This document shows positions 1 through 9,083 of a stretch of DNA of 64,000 nt, piece after piece. The stretch comes from Cereibacter_A sp052244495 (GTDB taxonomy: Bacteria; Pseudomonadota; Alphaproteobacteria; Rhodobacterales; Rhodobacteraceae). The DNA is taken from the NCBI GenBank assembly GCA_052244495.1, contig JBQPXH010000001.1. The stretch is one strand, 5' to 3'. Position 1 is the first letter of the stretch; each line of letters starts with the position of its first letter. The position numbers and the translations under genes are program-made. The notes under the pieces were generated by a model that did no database searches, had not been told where the DNA came from, and worked only from the letters and a program-made list of their open reading frames with translations.

Positions 1-43
1 CCATCGAGACGACCATCATCACGATGCCGCGCACGTTTTCCAT
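1..43 (-). CDS. DMT-family (EamA-like) permease, 5' end only
   Basis: The minus strand opens an ATG at position 43 and reads MENVRGIVMMVVSM before leaving the window. This short N-terminus resembles the start of EamA/DMT inner-membrane transporters of Rhodobacteraceae, which begin with a few polar residues and run straight into the first membrane helix. It lies downstream of fur on the same strand with a gap of about 56 bases, so the two may be co-transcribed. Only 14 codons are visible, so the substrate and even the family are tentative. Confidence 0.45.
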   Translation of the reverse strand, partial: MENVRGIVMMVVSM

Positions 44-99
44 GTCTTTTCCTGGTCTAGGGATCTGGTCCCGGATGTCTGCGCCCGCCCGTGCGGCCT

Positions 100-513
100 T
101 CAGCCCTTCTTCAGCGGCGTCCCGAAGAGTTCGAAGCGATGCCCGACGAGGCGGAAGCCGAGGCGGGCAGCAATCTTCTCCTGCAGCGCCTCGATGTCGG
201 GGTCGACGAACTCGATCACCTCACCGGTCGTCACGTCGATCAGGTGGTCGTGGTGGTCGCGTTCGGCATCCTCGTAGCGCGATCGGCCGTCGCCGAACTC
301 CAGCCGCTCGAGGATTCCCGCCTCCTCGAAGAGCTTCACCGTGCGGTAGACGGTGGCGATCGAGATGCCGGGATCGACGGCAGAGGCGCGCGCATGAAGC
401 TCCTCGACATCGGGGTGGTCGGCGGATTCCCCGATCACCCGCGCGATGGTGCGGCGCTGTTCGGTCATGCGAAGGCCCTTGGCCTCGCAGCGGGCGATGA
501 TCGAATCCTGCAT
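100..513 (-). CDS. fur: Fur/Mur-family metal-responsive transcriptional regulator
   Basis: A 137-residue Fur-family repressor that should bind operators with Fe(II) or Mn(II) as co-repressor. The N-terminal winged helix (about residues 1-80) includes the recognition segment ISIATVYRTVKLFEEAGI. The metal/dimerisation part carries the HHDHLID motif. The CxxC structural-zinc pair that follows this motif in enterobacterial Fur is absent (DVTTGEV instead), as is typical of alphaproteobacterial Fur/Mur proteins, many of which respond mainly to manganese. The frame stays open upstream to 675, but the ATG at 513 has GGAG eight bases before it and matches the usual family N-terminus. It diverges from nrdJ. 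Distinguishing Fur from Mur by sequence alone is not safe; Irr is unlikely. Confidence 0.88.
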   Translation of the reverse strand: MQDSIIARCEAKGLRMTEQRRTIARVIGESADHPDVEELHARASAVDPGISIATVYRTVKLFEEAGILERLEFGDGRSRYEDAERDHHDHLIDVTTGEVIEFVDPDIEALQEKIAARLGFRLVGHRFELFGTPLKKG

Positions 514-1102
514 GCAATACTCCGGTTCCGGGGCCGGTCTCAGCGGCAGATTTATGCGATCGACCGCCTCTCTGCCAGCGGTTTCCTGCCCTTCGGCGGG
601 CCGGGAATCACGGGGCGCGGCTTTCCTGCCGATCGGTTCTCGGCCTGCCCCTATGTCCGGGGAAAATTGGGGCATTTCCGTGGCTTGAAGAATCGCGACT
701 CGCGCCTCCGCCGTTCATCCCCATCCGGAGCCCATGCCGGCAACCTGCTGTCGGCACGACGCTTTCGTGCGTTCTCCTCCGGAAGCCCCGGGATTATCCA
801 CATGGCTGCCCACAGCCTCCTGACTTACACCACCGGTGGGACTGGCAAGTCAGTCAAGCACAATATCTCGTAGCTCGCGCGAATATTTCCGTTGCCGACG
901 CGGCGGGTTTACGACAATTTGACGATACAAGGTGCGGCACCACCAGATGTGGTAGGCTCCGCGCTGATGACCACCGACAGACCGATCGCCGGACCTGCCA
1001 ATCCGACCTGCATCCCGCAGGTGGGCCGCGGCTTTCTGCGGGCGACGGGAAGATCAACGACGGGGCCAGAGCCTCGCGAGGGACAAGAGACGGAGAGGCG
1101 AG
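514..1102. other. fur-nrdJ divergent intergenic region
   Basis: No convincing gene is present in these 589 bases; reading frames here lack family features. The region must hold the divergent promoters of fur and nrdJ. One NrdR-like box is visible at 858-873 (listed separately). No cobalamin riboswitch core (B12 box) could be recognised by eye upstream of nrdJ. Confidence 0.5.
858..873 (+). promoter_or_regulatory. Candidate NrdR box upstream of nrdJ
   Basis: GCACAATATCTCGTAG matches the NrdR consensus (ACAC-W-ATATAT-W-GTGT) at about 11 of 16 positions, including the CACAATAT core and the GT of the right half. Exactly 31 bases upstream (827-842) a much weaker ACAC-starting half site occurs. 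NrdR boxes usually come in pairs about 31 bases apart, on the same helix face. The box lies about 230 bases before the nrdJ start, which is far. Confidence 0.35.
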
Positions 1103-4100
1103 ATGAAGATCGAGCGGAAGTTCACGACGGCTGAAGGCGGCGCCTATGGCGGAGTAGCCTTCACGACCACGGTTTCCGAGATCCGGAACCCGGACGGCAC
1201 CGTCGTCTTCCGCAACGATCAGGTCGAGGTGCCCGAAGGCTGGAGCCAGGTCGCCTCGGACGTGCTCGCCCAGAAGTACTTCCGCAAGGCAGGCGTCCCC
1301 GCACGCCTCAAGCGGGTGAAGGAGAAGGGGGTTCCGGACTTCCTCTGGCGCTCGGTGCCCGACGAGGCGGCGCTGGCGACGCTGCCCGAGGGCGAGCGCT
1401 TCGGCGGCGAGACCTCGGCGCGGCAGGTCTTCGACCGGCTGGCGGGCGCCTGGGCCTACTGGGGCTGGAAGGGCGGCTACTTCAGCGACGAGGCCGACGC
1501 CCGCGCCTATTACGACGAGATGCGCCACATGCTGGCCCGCCAGATGGCGGCGCCCAACAGCCCGCAGTGGTTCAACACCGGGCTGCACTGGGCCTATGGC
1601 ATCGATGGCCCGTCGCAGGGCCACTTCTACGTCGATCATGCGACGGGCAAGCTGGTGAAGTCGGACAGTGCCTATGAACACCCCCAGCCGCATGCCTGCT
1701 TCATCCAGTCGGTCTCGGACGATCTGGTGAACGAAGGCGGCATCATGGACCTCTGGGTGCGCGAGGCGCGGCTGTTCAAATACGGCTCGGGCACCGGCAC
1801 CAACTTCTCGTCGCTCCGCGGCGAGGGCGAGAAACTGTCGGGCGGTGGCAAGTCCTCGGGCCTCATGGGCTTCCTGAAGATCGGCGACCGGGCGGCGGGC
1901 GCGATCAAGTCGGGTGGCACGACCCGGCGCGCGGCCAAGATGGTGATCTGCGACATGGATCACCCCGACATCGAGCAGTTCATCAACTGGAAGGTCATCG
2001 AGGAACAGAAGGTCGCCTCGCTGGTCGCGGGTTCCAAGACCCACGAAGCGAAGCTGAACGAGATCTTCGACGCGATCAAGGCCTGGGACGGCGCTGTGGA
2101 AGACGCCACCGACCCGACGAAGAACGCAGGGCTCAAGACCGCGATCCGCGCCGCCAAGAAGGCGATGATCCCCGAGACCTACATCAACCGCGTGCTGCAA
2201 TACGCGCGGCAGGGATTCACCGCCATCGAGTTCCCGACCTACGATACGGATTGGGATTCCGAGGCCTACATCACCGTCTCGGGCCAGAACTCGAACAACT
2301 CCGTCCGCGTGACCGACGCCTTCCTGAAGGCCGTGCGCGACGATGCCGACTGGGCGCTCCTGCGCCGCACCGATGGCAAGGTGGCCAAGACGGTGAAGGC
2401 GCGCGAGTTGTGGGATCAGGTGGGTCACGCCGCCTGGGCCTGCGCCGACCCGGGCATCCAGTTCCACGACACGGTGAACGCCTGGCACACCTGCCCCGAG
2501 GACGGGCCGATCCGCGGATCGAACCCCTGTTCGGAATACATGTTCCTCGACGACACCGCCTGCAACCTGGCGTCGATGAACCTGCTGACCTTCTACGAAG
2601 CGGGCCGGTTCGACGCCGATGCCTATGTCCACGCCACCCGGCTCTGGACCGTGACGCTGGAGATCAGCGTGCTGATGGCGCAGTTCCCGTCGAAGGAAAT
2701 CGCGCAGCTGTCCTATGACTTCCGCACGCTGGGCCTTGGCTATGCCAACATCGGTGGGCTGCTGATGAACATGGGGCTGGGCTACGACTCGAAAGAGGGC
2801 AGGGCGCTCTGCGGGGCCCTGTCGGCGATCATGACCGGCGTGGCCTATGCGACCTCTGCCGAGATGGCCTCGGAACTGGGCGCCTTCGCGGGCTACAACC
2901 GCAACGCGCAGCACATGCTGCGGGTGATCCGCAACCACCGCACCGCGGCCCACGGGGCTGCGACAGGGTACGAGGCGGTGAACGTGGCGCCGGTGCCGCT
3001 GGATCAGGTGAACTGCCCCGACGCCCGTCTCGTCGCGATGGCGAAATCGGCCTGGGACGAGGCGCTGGCTCTGGGCGAGGCCCACGGCTTCCGCAACGCG
3101 CAGGTCACCGTGATCGCGCCGACCGGCACCATCGGCCTTGTCATGGACTGCGACACCACCGGGATCGAGCCCGACTTCGCGCTGGTGAAATTCAAGAAGC
3201 TCGCGGGCGGCGGCTACTTCAAGATCATCAACCGCTCGGTTCCCGCGGCGCTCGAGACGCTGGGCTACAGCTCGGCCCAAGTCGCGCAGATCGTGGCCTA
3301 TGCCGTGGGCCACGGAACGCTGGCAAACTGCGCGGCGATCAGCCATGCGTCGCTGGTCGGCCACGGCTTCGGCGCGCGCGAGATCGAGAAGGTCGAAGCC
3401 GCGCTGCCCTCGGCCTTCGACATCCGCTTCGTCTTCAACCAGTGGACGCTGGGCGAGGACTTCTGCAAGGGCGCGCTCGGCATCCCGGCCGACAAGCTGG
3501 CCGATCCGGGCTTCGACCTCCTGCGTCACCTGGGCTTCACCCGCGCGCAGATCGAGGCGGCGAACGACCATGTCTGCGGGACGATGACGCTGGAAGGCGC
3601 GCCACACCTGAAGGCCGAGCACCTGTCGGTCTTCGACTGCGCCAACCCCTGCGGCAAGACCGGCAAGCGCTACCTGTCGGTCGAAAGCCACATTCACATG
3701 ATGGCCGCTGCGCAGAGCTTCATCTCGGGCGCGATCTCCAAGACCATCAACATGCCGAACTCGGCCACCATCGCCGAAACGCTGGCGGCCTACGAGCTCA
3801 GCCATTCGCTGGGGATCAAGGCCAACGCGCTCTACCGCGACGGCTCGAAGCTGTCGCAGCCGCTGGCGGCGGCGCTGGTCGAGGACGACGAGGAGGCCGA
3901 AGAGATCCTCGCCACCGGCTCGATCCAGGAAAAGGCCATCGTGCTGGCCGAGAAGATCGTCGAGAAGGTGATCGTCAAGGAGATCGTCCGCAGCCACCGC
4001 GAGAAGCTGCCGGAGCGTCGCAAGGGCTACACCCAGAAGGCCATCGTGGGCGGCCACAAGGTCTATCTGCGGACTGGTGAGTACAAGGACGGCAGCCTCG

Positions 4101-4759
4101 GCGAGATCTTCATCGACATGCACAAGGAAGGCGCGGGCTTCCGGGCGATGATGAACAACTTCGCCATCGCGGTCTCGGTCGGCCTGCAATATGGCGTGCC
4201 GCTCGAGGAGTTCGTCGACGCCTTCACCTTCACCAAGTTCGAGCCCGCCGGCATGGTGCAGGGCAACGATTCGATCAAGAACGCGACCTCGATCCTCGAC
4301 TACATCTTCCGCGAACTGGCCGTGTCCTATCTCGACCGCACCGACCTCGCCCATGTGGCGCCGAAGGGGGCGAGCTTCGACGACCTCGGCGGCGGCCACG
4401 AGGAGGGCAAGACCTCCAACGTGACCGAAGTCTCCGAGGCCGCCGCCTCGCGCAGCCTTGAGGTGCTGAAGCAGATCAGTTCCACCGGCTACCTCCGCAA
4501 GCGCCTGCCGCAGGAGCTGACGGTGCTTCAGGGCGGCATGGCGGTCGGCTTCGACACGGTTCCGTTCAAGGGCGCGATCGGCGAAACCCGCACCGCGACG
4601 GCGCTGACCTCCGGGACCGTGACGATGGATGCGCGGACGAAGGCCAAGATGCAGGGCTACGAAGGCGACCCCTGCGGCGAATGCGGCAACTACACACTGG
4701 TCCGCAACGGCACCTGCATGAAGTGCAACACCTGCGGCGGCACCAGCGGCTGCAGCTGA
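1103..4759 (+). CDS. nrdJ: Vitamin B12-dependent (class II) ribonucleoside-diphosphate reductase
   Basis: An adenosylcobalamin-dependent enzyme of 1218 residues that reduces ribonucleotides to deoxyribonucleotides in the cytoplasm, with or without oxygen. The length fits the long NrdJ form. Visible motifs are the substrate-site NSNNSVR, the radical-cysteine loop GSNPCSEYMFLDD followed by CNLASMNLL, the barrel segment VIAPTGTIGLVMDCDTTGIE, and a C-terminal zinc-ribbon-like tail with CGECGNY, CMKCNTC and a final Cys. The tail cysteines should re-reduce the active-site disulfide. The ATG at 1103 is preceded by GGAGAGG. It is monocistronic, with a hairpin about 35 bases after the stop. NrdR may control it through the box at 858. 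Confidence 0.97.
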   Translation: MKIERKFTTAEGGAYGGVAFTTTVSEIRNPDGTVVFRNDQVEVPEGWSQVASDVLAQKYFRKAGVPARLKRVKEKGVPDFLWRSVPDEAALATLPEGERFGGETSARQVFDRLAGAWAYWGWKGGYFSDEADARAYYDEMRHMLARQMAAPNSPQWFNTGLHWAYGIDGPSQGHFYVDHATGKLVKSDSAYEHPQPHACFIQSVSDDLVNEGGIMDLWVREARLFKYGSGTGTNFSSLRGEGEKLSGGGKSSGLMGFLKIGDRAAGAIKSGGTTRRAAKMVICDMDHPDIEQFINWKVIEEQKVASLVAGSKTHEAKLNEIFDAIKAWDGAVEDATDPTKNAGLKTAIRAAKKAMIPETYINRVLQYARQGFTAIEFPTYDTDWDSEAYITVSGQNSNNSVRVTDAFLKAVRDDADWALLRRTDGKVAKTVKARELWDQVGHAAWACADPGIQFHDTVNAWHTCPEDGPIRGSNPCSEYMFLDDTACNLASMNLLTFYEAGRFDADAYVHATRLWTVTLEISVLMAQFPSKEIAQLSYDFRTLGLGYANIGGLLMNMGLGYDSKEGRALCGALSAIMTGVAYATSAEMASELGAFAGYNRNAQHMLRVIRNHRTAAHGAATGYEAVNVAPVPLDQVNCPDARLVAMAKSAWDEALALGEAHGFRNAQVTVIAPTGTIGLVMDCDTTGIEPDFALVKFKKLAGGGYFKIINRSVPAALETLGYSSAQVAQIVAYAVGHGTLANCAAISHASLVGHGFGAREIEKVEAALPSAFDIRFVFNQWTLGEDFCKGALGIPADKLADPGFDLLRHLGFTRAQIEAANDHVCGTMTLEGAPHLKAEHLSVFDCANPCGKTGKRYLSVESHIHMMAAAQSFISGAISKTINMPNSATIAETLAAYELSHSLGIKANALYRDGSKLSQPLAAALVEDDEEAEEILATGSIQEKAIVLAEKIVEKVIVKEIVRSHREKLPERRKGYTQKAIVGGHKVYLRTGEYKDGSLGEIFIDMHKEGAGFRAMMNNFAIAVSVGLQYGVPLEEFVDAFTFTKFEPAGMVQGNDSIKNATSILDYIFRELAVSYLDRTDLAHVAPKGASFDDLGGGHEEGKTSNVTEVSEAAASRSLEVLKQISSTGYLRKRLPQELTVLQGGMAVGFDTVPFKGAIGETRTATALTSGTVTMDARTKAKMQGYEGDPCGECGNYTLVRNGTCMKCNTCGGTSGCS

Positions 4760-4794
4760 GGGGATTGAGGTGTGTCGCTCCGGCGAAAGTTCCT

Positions 4795-4825
4795 CCCAAA
4801 TCGGGCAAGTTTGTCCCGGTTTGGG
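4795..4825 (+). terminator. Hairpin downstream of nrdJ
   Basis: Arms CCCAAATCGGG (4795-4805) and CCCGGTTTGGG (4815-4825) pair over 11 bases with one G-T position around a 9-base loop. It starts 36 bases after the nrdJ stop. No T-run follows, so it may stabilise the 3' end or act as a weak terminator. The rest of 4760-5106 shows no gene. Confidence 0.5.
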
Positions 4826-5106
4826 GGGTAAAGTCTGTCCCAAGCGGGTTGCCTGCCCTGAATTCGGAAGCCCACAGCCTGGGTGGTGCCACGGAAGTGT
4901 CTGAGATGGTTGGTGAAGTTCCGGATGGGATCCGCGCCCCGCATTTCCAGAGGCGAAAGGATGCGCTTGAACCCGGGAGATGAGCGGACCCGGCCTGACC
5001 CTCGCCTGCGGCAGGTCAGGACTCGGGAGATCGCGGGAAGGCAAGGCGCTTCAGCCTGGTTCGCCGGTGGCGCCGCAGGATCGGATTACTCAACCAGGAT
5101 ATCGCG

Positions 5107-5601
5107 ATGAACCTCAACCGGACCACGCTCCTCGCCGGTCTCGTGGCGGGCCTGCTGCTCGGGGCCTGCGGCCGCTCTCCGCAGGAGTGCATGGAGCGGG
5201 CGATGTATTTTGAATCCAATCGCTCCAGCCGCGACGGGATGGTCGCCGTGGGCAGCGTGGTGATGAACCGTGTCGAGTCCGGCCAGTACCCGAGGTCCGT
5301 CTGCGGCGTCGTCGGCCAGCGGGGCCAGTTCGCCCCCGGCATCATGTCCCGCCGGATGGACTCGCGGTCTTTGCCGCTGGTGCGCGAGACCGCCCGCTCC
5401 GTCCTGAAAGGCGAACGCCATCCGATGATTGGCAACGCGATGTTCTTCCATACCGCCGGTCATCGGTTCCCCTACGACAACATGCACTACGTCCTCGTGG
5501 CGGGCGGCAACGCCTTCTACGAGAAGCGCAAGAACTACCTCGTGACACAGCCCGTTCCACCCCAGCCGATAGAGGGCATCACGGGTTGGCGAGGCTGGTG
5601 A
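5107..5601 (+). CDS. Cell-wall hydrolase, SleB-like lipoprotein (Hydrolase_2)
   Basis: A 164-residue lipoprotein predicted to cleave peptidoglycan in the periplasm. The N-terminus (MNLNRTT followed by a hydrophobic stretch) ends in the lipobox LLLGAC, giving a lipidated Cys near residue 21. The mature part matches the SleB/CwlJ-type Hydrolase_2 domain: ECMERAMYFES with its probable catalytic Glu, then AVGSVVMNRVESGQYPRSVC and the QFAPG motif. Alphaproteobacteria often carry such small, non-sporulation members. The ATG is preceded by a purine-poor leader, so translation may be modest. It stands alone; the opposite-strand catabolic cluster ends 750 bases downstream. Confidence 0.85.
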   Translation: MNLNRTTLLAGLVAGLLLGACGRSPQECMERAMYFESNRSSRDGMVAVGSVVMNRVESGQYPRSVCGVVGQRGQFAPGIMSRRMDSRSLPLVRETARSVLKGERHPMIGNAMFFHTAGHRFPYDNMHYVLVAGGNAFYEKRKNYLVTQPVPPQPIEGITGWRGW

Positions 5602-6357
5602 ACGGTTCTGAGGGGCTGCCGTTCGGCAGTCACATGCGGCTGGTGGGAAGGTGTTCGAAGGCGGCTCAACCTCGAACCATCTTCCACACGCCAGACGTGA
5701 CAGCGCCGCCGGGCTGAACCTGCACAAACATGCGACAGCCGCCGATCAGAACCATGGACCGATTGGCGGGGATGCGCATAAAGCAATCGGGCTGCACCTC
5801 GGCGCATTGGCGGAGACCACGTCGGTCCTGACCGGACGGTTGACTCTCCCGGCGTCGACCTCCGAAGCGTCCAGTCGAGCGCGTCCCAGCGAGAGGCGCT
5901 TTCAGCTCTTTTCCGTCTGTCGTCCCGGTCCGAAGGACCGGGACGAGGGGCAAGGGCTGATACAGCGGACGAGTGCATATGCGGCAGATGAGGTGTGGAT
6001 CACGTTCGGGCGGCCCCTCGTGAACTCTGCAGGATTGGCCGTTACCTGCGTGGAGGACGGAGAGCGATCCTACGGCACGGCAGCACTGCTCATGCGGTCC
6101 CGGCCGAAGTGACGAGTTGCCTGCGTGGGGCACGCTGGCGACATGATTGCGCCTCCAACCCTCAGCGGCAGTTGAAGGAGCAACCTGTCGGCCTCTCCCA
6201 TGATCGGCTGCACCGCGCGCTCCGCACGGCGCGGTCGAGCGCGGGAGCCATCTGACCTCTCCCCGGTCTGCAGACGTCGTCCCGGGTCAACTCCGCGTCG
6301 GTCGACGGCTGCACGGTGCGATCGCCTGGCGTCTGCAGCAAACCTGCCCGGCCCGGA
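5602..6357. other. Intergenic region without a supported gene
   Basis: About 750 bases between convergent genes. A CTGCC-GTTC-GGCAG hairpin lies just after the hydrolase stop and could be part of its terminator. The minus-strand frame 5666-6133 is open for 155 codons but has no recognisable domain and unusual composition, so it is not called. Nothing else was identified. Confidence 0.4.
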
Positions 6358-9069
6358 TCAGACGACGAACCCGCAGGCCGAGGCCGGGGTGCGCGTATCC
6401 ATGTTGCGGCCGCGGTTCAGGTGATCGTCGATCTCCGCCGCCGATCCGATCATCCGTCCGTAGAGGAAGACCGTGAAGGCGGCCGTCTCAAGGTCCCGGT
6501 CCGTCAGCCGGCCGGACTGGTAGTCGGGCCAGAGCAGTGCGAGCAGAAGTGCCGCAATGACGGCGTCCACGTTGACGCAGAATACGTAAGGGGACGCGCC
6601 CTGTTCGTAGAGTGCCTGCACCAGCTCGCGATAGAAGGCGTGAAAGACGTTGTAGCGGCCGGTTTGCTGCATGTAGTCGGCCACGAAGCGCTCGCGCGGG
6701 TCGATGTTGACCGGCTTGCCCTTGAAGACCGGGTGATGGACACCGGGGAGGGCCCGCAGCTCCGCACCCAGTTCCTTGGCAGCCTTCTTCTCGCGGCGGT
6801 ACGCCCTGGCGAACTCGGTCGCCATCGCCTTCAGGTCGATGCCGTGGGCGGGGTCGGCGGGATCCTTCAGCCCCTTGTCCCGGAACTGGTCCAGCAGGAG
6901 GGCCATCCCCTCGAACCCGTTGCCGCCGTGGCTGTAGCCGCAGTGGGTCAGGAACCCGGCCATCGCCTTGTTGATCTGCACCCGCCCCGGCGTCTGCGGC
7001 CCGTCGGCCGAGACCGCGCCCTTGGCCCCCTGGCCCGAGATCGAGCCCGGCCCGTTCGAGACGAGCAGCCCGACGAGGATCTGCAGCGGCAGCGCCTCCT
7101 CCGGGCTCGGCTTCTTGCCGGTTATCGCGAGGAAGCAGAGGTCGGCCATCGTCCACTGGCCGAAGCGCTCGTCGCGCGGGATGCCACGGAGCGAGCCGGG
7201 CCGGTGGTGCTCGCCCGGGATCGTTGCCCCGACCATGACGCCGTAGAGCCGGAGATACCACGGCAGCGTCTCGGCGGTCAGCCGGGTGATCCGCTTCCGC
7301 ATCAGCGGCCCCCAGGAGATCGTCGTCGCGATCGCCGCAAGGATCGCATCGCGCGAGAGCCGGCCATCAAGGGTTCCGAGGAATTTCAGGAAGGCAGACT
7401 TGCCGCCGCGGGCCTCGATGGCCCTCAGCATCGCTTCGGGGCGTGGATCGTCGGCCTCCGCGTCAGTCGCCAGGAACAGGGCGCGGACCTCCGGATCGAT
7501 CGCGATACGGCTCATGTCGAAGGCCTCGTCACGCCCGTCCTTGAGGCCGGAAAGGGCGAAGAGGTCGATCAGCGCCCGCGTGCAGGCCAGTGTCCTTTCG
7601 ACCCGCTTCGGCCCGATGATCAGCGCAGCAGTAGCCATCACCGCGTTTGGCGCATTGCCCGCCTCTCGCGCGGCGTCGGCCGCAACAAGGATCGGGTCAC
7701 CGACGAGGTTGACCTCTGACGCCACTGCCACGTCGAGCAAGGCCCGGTCGTTCCTGTCGGCGATCTCGTGAACCAGCGGCAGCGCGAAACAGGCCTCGAG
7801 CGGCTGCAGCGCGAGGTCGAGCACGTCGTGGCCGTGGACGCTTGTCACCTGGGTCCCGGGGTCCATGACCGACGCACCCGACTTGTCCTTCATCATCTGC
7901 CGCGCGACGACGGCGCCGATCTGCTGCCCGAGTGTTGCGATCTGCGCGGCATAGGGCTCGGGCGCCGTGACCAGCGGCAGAGAGATCTCGGACGGAAGGC
8001 GCAGGCCCTGATCGTTGGCAAGCCACGGCTTCAGCGCAAGATTGCCTCGCGGGGCGAAGTCCGGCCCGACCGCGTTCAGGTCCATCACCGCGGTCAGGGC
8101 TGCGGGGATGTCGGCAATATTGGTGACGACCGCACCCTTGCGTGACACCTCGGGATTGTCGGGCGTGAAGATCGACTCCACCCCGAACGCCTCCATGAAC
8201 CAGCGCTCCTTGTCCTCGGCCCGGTCGCCGGAGCCGGCCATCGCCCCGGCATGGCCGACCGCGCGTGTCAGTTTCGACTTCCACCGCCCGACGACGCAGG
8301 CGACCACCGGCTTCGTCCATTCGATGTCCTGCTCGTAGTAGCCGCCGGGTTCGACATAGAGCACCGCGGCCGCGGACCGGTCGTCTGCCGCGAAGGCGCG
8401 GGCAAAGTCCGGGCAGGCATAGTGGATGTAGAGGTCCTTGCCGCTCGAGATCAGCGTCGTCGTCCCCCAGCCGGCGGTGCCGAGGTACTGCGCGATGGTG
8501 GTGGTGAAGCCGCCCGAGTTGGAGAAGATCGCGATCGAGCCCTTGATCAGCGATTCCTCCGGATGATCCCCGCCGAGCGCGCCCCCGATGCGGATGCGGT
8601 TCCAGCTGTCGGCCACACCGAGGCAGTTGCCGCCGATGACGTCGACGCCGTTCGCCTGCGCCATCGCCCGGATTTCCCTTGCGTCATGGACGGCGATCTT
8701 CTCGGTGATGATCACGATCTTCCGCAGTCGGGGGTTGACCCGCACCAGTTCGGCCACGCCGTCGCGCACGCCGGACGGCGGAAGGTAGACGACACCCGTG
8801 TTGAAGCTGTGTCCGGCATCCAGCCCCTCGCGCACGTTGTTGTAGATCGGGATGTCGCCGGCCGCCGTCTTCAGCACCTGTCCGGCGCGGCCGGGCGAGG
8901 TGCCGAAGACGACATTGCTGCCGGAGAAGGCGTGGCTCGTCGGCGTGACCTGCCGGCTTTCGCCACCCGCGATGTTGAGGACGACGACCCGGTCGTCGGC
9001 GGTGGCGACTTCGGCCAGCGACCGGATGCCGAGGTAGTAGGGAAGCCCCTGGATGCCTTGACGATGCAT
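6358..9069 (-). CDS. ATP-citrate lyase-like large subunit: CoA-ligase alpha domain fused to citrate-synthase-like domain
   Basis: A 903-residue protein combining a succinyl-CoA-synthetase-alpha-type domain (about 1-320) with a citrate-synthase-like domain (about 600-880). That order is found in the large subunit of two-subunit ATP-citrate lyases. The ligase part has the phosphohistidine motif VGHAGAMAGSGD with His273. The C-terminal part has SNGPGSISGQGAKGA, where canonical ATP-citrate lyase has DHGPAVSGAHN, and a SHGGNGFEG segment (His714) recalling the HGGANE motif of citrate synthase. The substrate may therefore differ from citrate. The start is the ATG at 9069, which has GGAGG eight bases upstream; an in-frame ATG at 9087 overlaps the stop of the ATP-grasp gene. 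It is last in the prpF-tctC-tctAB-lyase gene order. Predicted role: CoA-thioester formation and cleavage of an imported tricarboxylate. Family clear, substrate unknown. Confidence 0.72.
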   Translation of the reverse strand: MHRQGIQGLPYYLGIRSLAEVATADDRVVVLNIAGGESRQVTPTSHAFSGSNVVFGTSPGRAGQVLKTAAGDIPIYNNVREGLDAGHSFNTGVVYLPPSGVRDGVAELVRVNPRLRKIVIITEKIAVHDAREIRAMAQANGVDVIGGNCLGVADSWNRIRIGGALGGDHPEESLIKGSIAIFSNSGGFTTTIAQYLGTAGWGTTTLISSGKDLYIHYACPDFARAFAADDRSAAAVLYVEPGGYYEQDIEWTKPVVACVVGRWKSKLTRAVGHAGAMAGSGDRAEDKERWFMEAFGVESIFTPDNPEVSRKGAVVTNIADIPAALTAVMDLNAVGPDFAPRGNLALKPWLANDQGLRLPSEISLPLVTAPEPYAAQIATLGQQIGAVVARQMMKDKSGASVMDPGTQVTSVHGHDVLDLALQPLEACFALPLVHEIADRNDRALLDVAVASEVNLVGDPILVAADAAREAGNAPNAVMATAALIIGPKRVERTLACTRALIDLFALSGLKDGRDEAFDMSRIAIDPEVRALFLATDAEADDPRPEAMLRAIEARGGKSAFLKFLGTLDGRLSRDAILAAIATTISWGPLMRKRITRLTAETLPWYLRLYGVMVGATIPGEHHRPGSLRGIPRDERFGQWTMADLCFLAITGKKPSPEEALPLQILVGLLVSNGPGSISGQGAKGAVSADGPQTPGRVQINKAMAGFLTHCGYSHGGNGFEGMALLLDQFRDKGLKDPADPAHGIDLKAMATEFARAYRREKKAAKELGAELRALPGVHHPVFKGKPVNIDPRERFVADYMQQTGRYNVFHAFYRELVQALYEQGASPYVFCVNVDAVIAALLLALLWPDYQSGRLTDRDLETAAFTVFLYGRMIGSAAEIDDHLNRGRNMDTRTPASACGFVV

Positions 9070-9083
9070 GGTCCGTTCCTCCG

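Noticed and set aside
854..5044. A very long minus-strand open frame opposite nrdJ
   Set aside because: It mirrors the nrdJ codons, has extreme Arg/Gly/His composition and no domains; a typical GC-rich antisense frame.
5666..6133. Minus-strand 155-codon frame in an otherwise empty spacer
   Set aside because: No domain, no good ribosome site, and odd composition; kept as unassigned spacer.
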